This document shows positions 6,173 to 7,827 of a stretch of DNA of 7,827 nucleotides, piece after piece. Within the stretch, counting starts at the first letter, position 1; every line of letters begins with the position of its first letter. Source of the DNA: an uncultured Clostridia bacterium. Its GTDB lineage: Bacteria; Bacillota; Clostridia; UBA1381. The notes under the pieces were generated by a model. It saw only the letters and a program-made list of their open reading frames with translations. It did no database searches and was not told the DNA's origin. The position numbers and the translations under genes are program-made. The DNA lies in assembly GCA_944391635.1 (NCBI GenBank), contig CALXUL010000161.1, forward strand, positions 1 through 7,827. The letters run 5' to 3'.

Positions 6173-7827
6173 TTATCGTCATCTACCTCGGTATAATCCG
6201 CATCAACAAAATTTTCTCCGCCAGGAGCTTTTCCGCCGTTTTGACCTGCACCAGCACCGCTGTCAGACTGAGTATTCTGATATATTTTCTGTGAAATTTC
6301 AAAAAATGCTTTTGAAAGCTCATCCGTTGCAGTCTTTATAGCTTCGATATCGGTTCCCTTAAGCTTTTCCTTAAGGTTATCAATAGCAGACTGAACCTTT
6401 GCTTTTTCATTATCATCCAGCTTATCGGATACTTCACCGAGAGTCTTTTCAGACTGATATACAAGCTGATCCGCATTATTTCTTATATCGATCTCTTCTT
6501 TGCGCTTCTTGTCCTCTTCAGCAAACATTTCGGCGTCTTTAACGGCTTTGTTTATTTCCTCTTCGCTCATGTTTGTATTGGACTGAATTGTGATGCGCTG
6601 TTCTTTTCCCGTACCAAGATCTTTTGCGGATACATGAACAATACCGTTAGCGTCGATATCAAATGTTACTTCGATCTGAGGAACACCGCGAGGTGCTGGC
6701 GGGATACCATCAAGAACGAAACGTCCCAAAGTTTTATTGAACTGTGCCATTTCACGCTCGCCCTGAAGGACATGTATCTCAACACTAGTCTGCGAATCTG
6801 CTGCCGTAGAGAATACCTGGCTCTTTTTAGTCGGTATCGTAGTGTTTCTCTCTATAAGCTTTGTAAATACTCCGCCAAGCGTTTCAATACCCAAAGAAAG
6901 AGGAGTTACGTCAAGAAGAAGTAAGTCTTTTACATCTCCACCTAAAACACCGCCCTGAATAGCTGCACCAGCTGCAACGCATTCATCAGGATTTATTCCT
7001 TTATGAGGTTCCTTGTCAATTATTTTGCGCACCTCTTCCTGTACGGCAGGTATACGTGTGGAACCGCCAACAAGAAGTACTTTATCTATCTGAGAAGCAG
7101 AAAGTCCTGCATCTGACAGAGCGCGCTTTACAGGTTCAATAGTTTTTGCAACCAAATCCGCTGTAATTTCATTAAACTTAGCGCGAGAAAGCGTAACGTC
7201 AAGATGTTTAGGTCCTGTAGCGTCAGCAGTTATAAACGGAAGATTGATATTTGTAGTAGTTACGCCGGAAAGTTCAATCTTAGCCTTTTCAGCCGCTTCC
7301 TTAAGCCTCTGCATAGCCATTTTATCGCTTCTTAAATCGATGCCGTTCTCGCGTTTAAATTCATCGGCAAGATAATCCATTATTCGCTGGTCGAAGTCGT
7401 CGCCGCCTAGGCGGTTATTTCCGGCAGTAGCCAGAACTTCAAATACACCGTCGCCGATTTCAAGGATAGATACGTCGAATGTACCACCGCCCAGGTCATA
7501 AATCATAATTTTTTGCTCATGATCCTTATCAAGGCCGTAAGCAAGAGCTGCGGCAGTAGGTTCGTTGATTATACGCATAACTTCAAGCCCTGCAATTTTA
7601 CCGGCATCTTTAGTTGCCTGACGCTGTGCGTCAGAGAAATATGCAGGAACCGTAATTACAGCCTGAGTTACTTTTTCTCCAAGATAAGCTTCCGCATCAG
7701 CTTTCAGCTTTTGAAGAATCATTGCAGAAATTTCCTGAGGAGTATATTCCTTGCCGTCTATTTTAACTTTATAATTTGTGCCCATTTCTCTTTTTATTGA
7801 AGAAATTGTCCTGTCAGGATTAGTTAT
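6166..7827 (-). CDS. dnaK: Chaperone protein DnaK (Hsp70), 5' end cut by window edge
   Basis: ATP-dependent cytoplasmic Hsp70 that binds exposed hydrophobic segments of proteins, working with DnaJ and GrpE. 553 residues are visible; the frame runs open to base 7827, where it reads ITNPDRTISSIKREMGT. Only about 60 N-terminal residues with the first phosphate loop are missing, so the ATG at 7785 is internal and not the start. Visible motifs are VITVPAYFSDAQR, INEPTAAALAYGLDK, the DLGGGTFDVS phosphate-2 loop, GGDDFD, LVGGSTRIPAVQ (adenosine site) and the hydrophobic linker DLLLLDVTP (visible residues 301-309). A beta-sandwich substrate domain, helical lid and Gly-rich tail ending in an acidic VDADYTEVDDDKK follow. 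The N-terminal insert of Gram-negative DnaK is absent, which supports a Firmicute. hrcA and grpE, often upstream, would lie outside the window. The dnaJ start follows after 184 bases. Confidence 0.98.
   Translation of the reverse strand: MTNPDRTISSIKREMGTNYKVKIDGKEYTPQEISAMILQKLKADAEAYLGEKVTQAVITVPAYFSDAQRQATKDAGKIAGLEVMRIINEPTAAALAYGLDKDHEQKIMIYDLGGGTFDVSILEIGDGVFEVLATAGNNRLGGDDFDQRIMDYLADEFKRENGIDLRSDKMAMQRLKEAAEKAKIELSGVTTTNINLPFITADATGPKHLDVTLSRAKFNEITADLVAKTIEPVKRALSDAGLSASQIDKVLLVGGSTRIPAVQEEVRKIIDKEPHKGINPDECVAAGAAIQGGVLGGDVKDLLLLDVTPLSLGIETLGGVFTKLIERNTTIPTKKSQVFSTAADSQTSVEIHVLQGEREMAQFNKTLGRFVLDGIPPAPRGVPQIEVTFDIDANGIVHVSAKDLGTGKEQRITIQSNTNMSEEEINKAVKDAEMFAEEDKKRKEEIDIRNNADQLVYQSEKTLGEVSDKLDDNEKAKVQSAIDNLKEKLKGTDIEAIKTATDELSKAFFEISQKIYQNTQSDSGAGAGQNGGKAPGGENFVDADYTEVDDDKK

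Noticed and set aside
6634..6924. 96-residue open frame on the plus strand
   Set aside because: Antisense to the most conserved part of dnaK; no start signal or recognisable domain.
7785..7785. ATG at 7785 as the dnaK start
   Set aside because: The frame continues upstream to the window edge with conserved DnaK sequence (NPDRTISSIKRE), so this Met is internal.

Overview
The window looks like chromosomal DNA from a low-to-moderate G+C Firmicute, most likely a clostridium-like anaerobe. The clearest evidence is DnaK: between SIKREMGT and the TPQEIS segment it lacks the N-terminal insert typical of Gram-negative DnaK. AGGAGG-type ribosome binding sites and the AT-rich spacers agree. I see no mobile element, RNA gene or CRISPR array. 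Assignment below class is not possible from the sequence alone.

All seven genes lie on the minus strand, so transcription runs from high to low coordinates. In that order they are: dnaK (5' end cut by the window edge); a 178-base spacer with a probable internal promoter and a perfect 12-bp hairpin; dnaJ; a histidinol-dehydrogenase-family gene (hisD-like); an imidazoleglycerol-phosphate-dehydratase-family gene (hisB-like); a strong terminator-like stem-loop; a long-capped HAD hydrolase; a class I fumarase/tartrate dehydratase beta subunit; and adenine deaminase (3' end cut by the window edge). Apart from the dnaK-dnaJ spacer and the 63-base gap holding the terminator, genes are separated by 14 bases or fewer or overlap, so there appear to be two transcription blocks: dnaK-dnaJ-hisD-hisB and HAD-fumarase beta-ade.

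The chaperone genes and adenine deaminase look ordinary. The most interesting part is the hisD-hisB pair. Both have the right fold-level motifs and length, but by hand alignment both have lost residues that bind metal or substrate in true histidine enzymes. HisD has Glu for the zinc Gln, Asn for the zinc Asp, Val for a substrate Glu and Ala for the substrate His. HisB has HV instead of the HH pair and Thr for another His ligand. Finding the same kind of change in two adjacent, translationally coupled genes, away from the other his genes and behind dnaKJ, suggests a repurposed pair acting on something other than histidine precursors. This is inference and needs phylogeny and biochemistry.

The second block is also odd. 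The fumarase-type beta subunit has no alpha subunit beside it; the usual alpha position is taken by a HAD protein with a cap of about 185 residues. No plausible separate promoter is visible for this block, so it may depend on read-through of the terminator.
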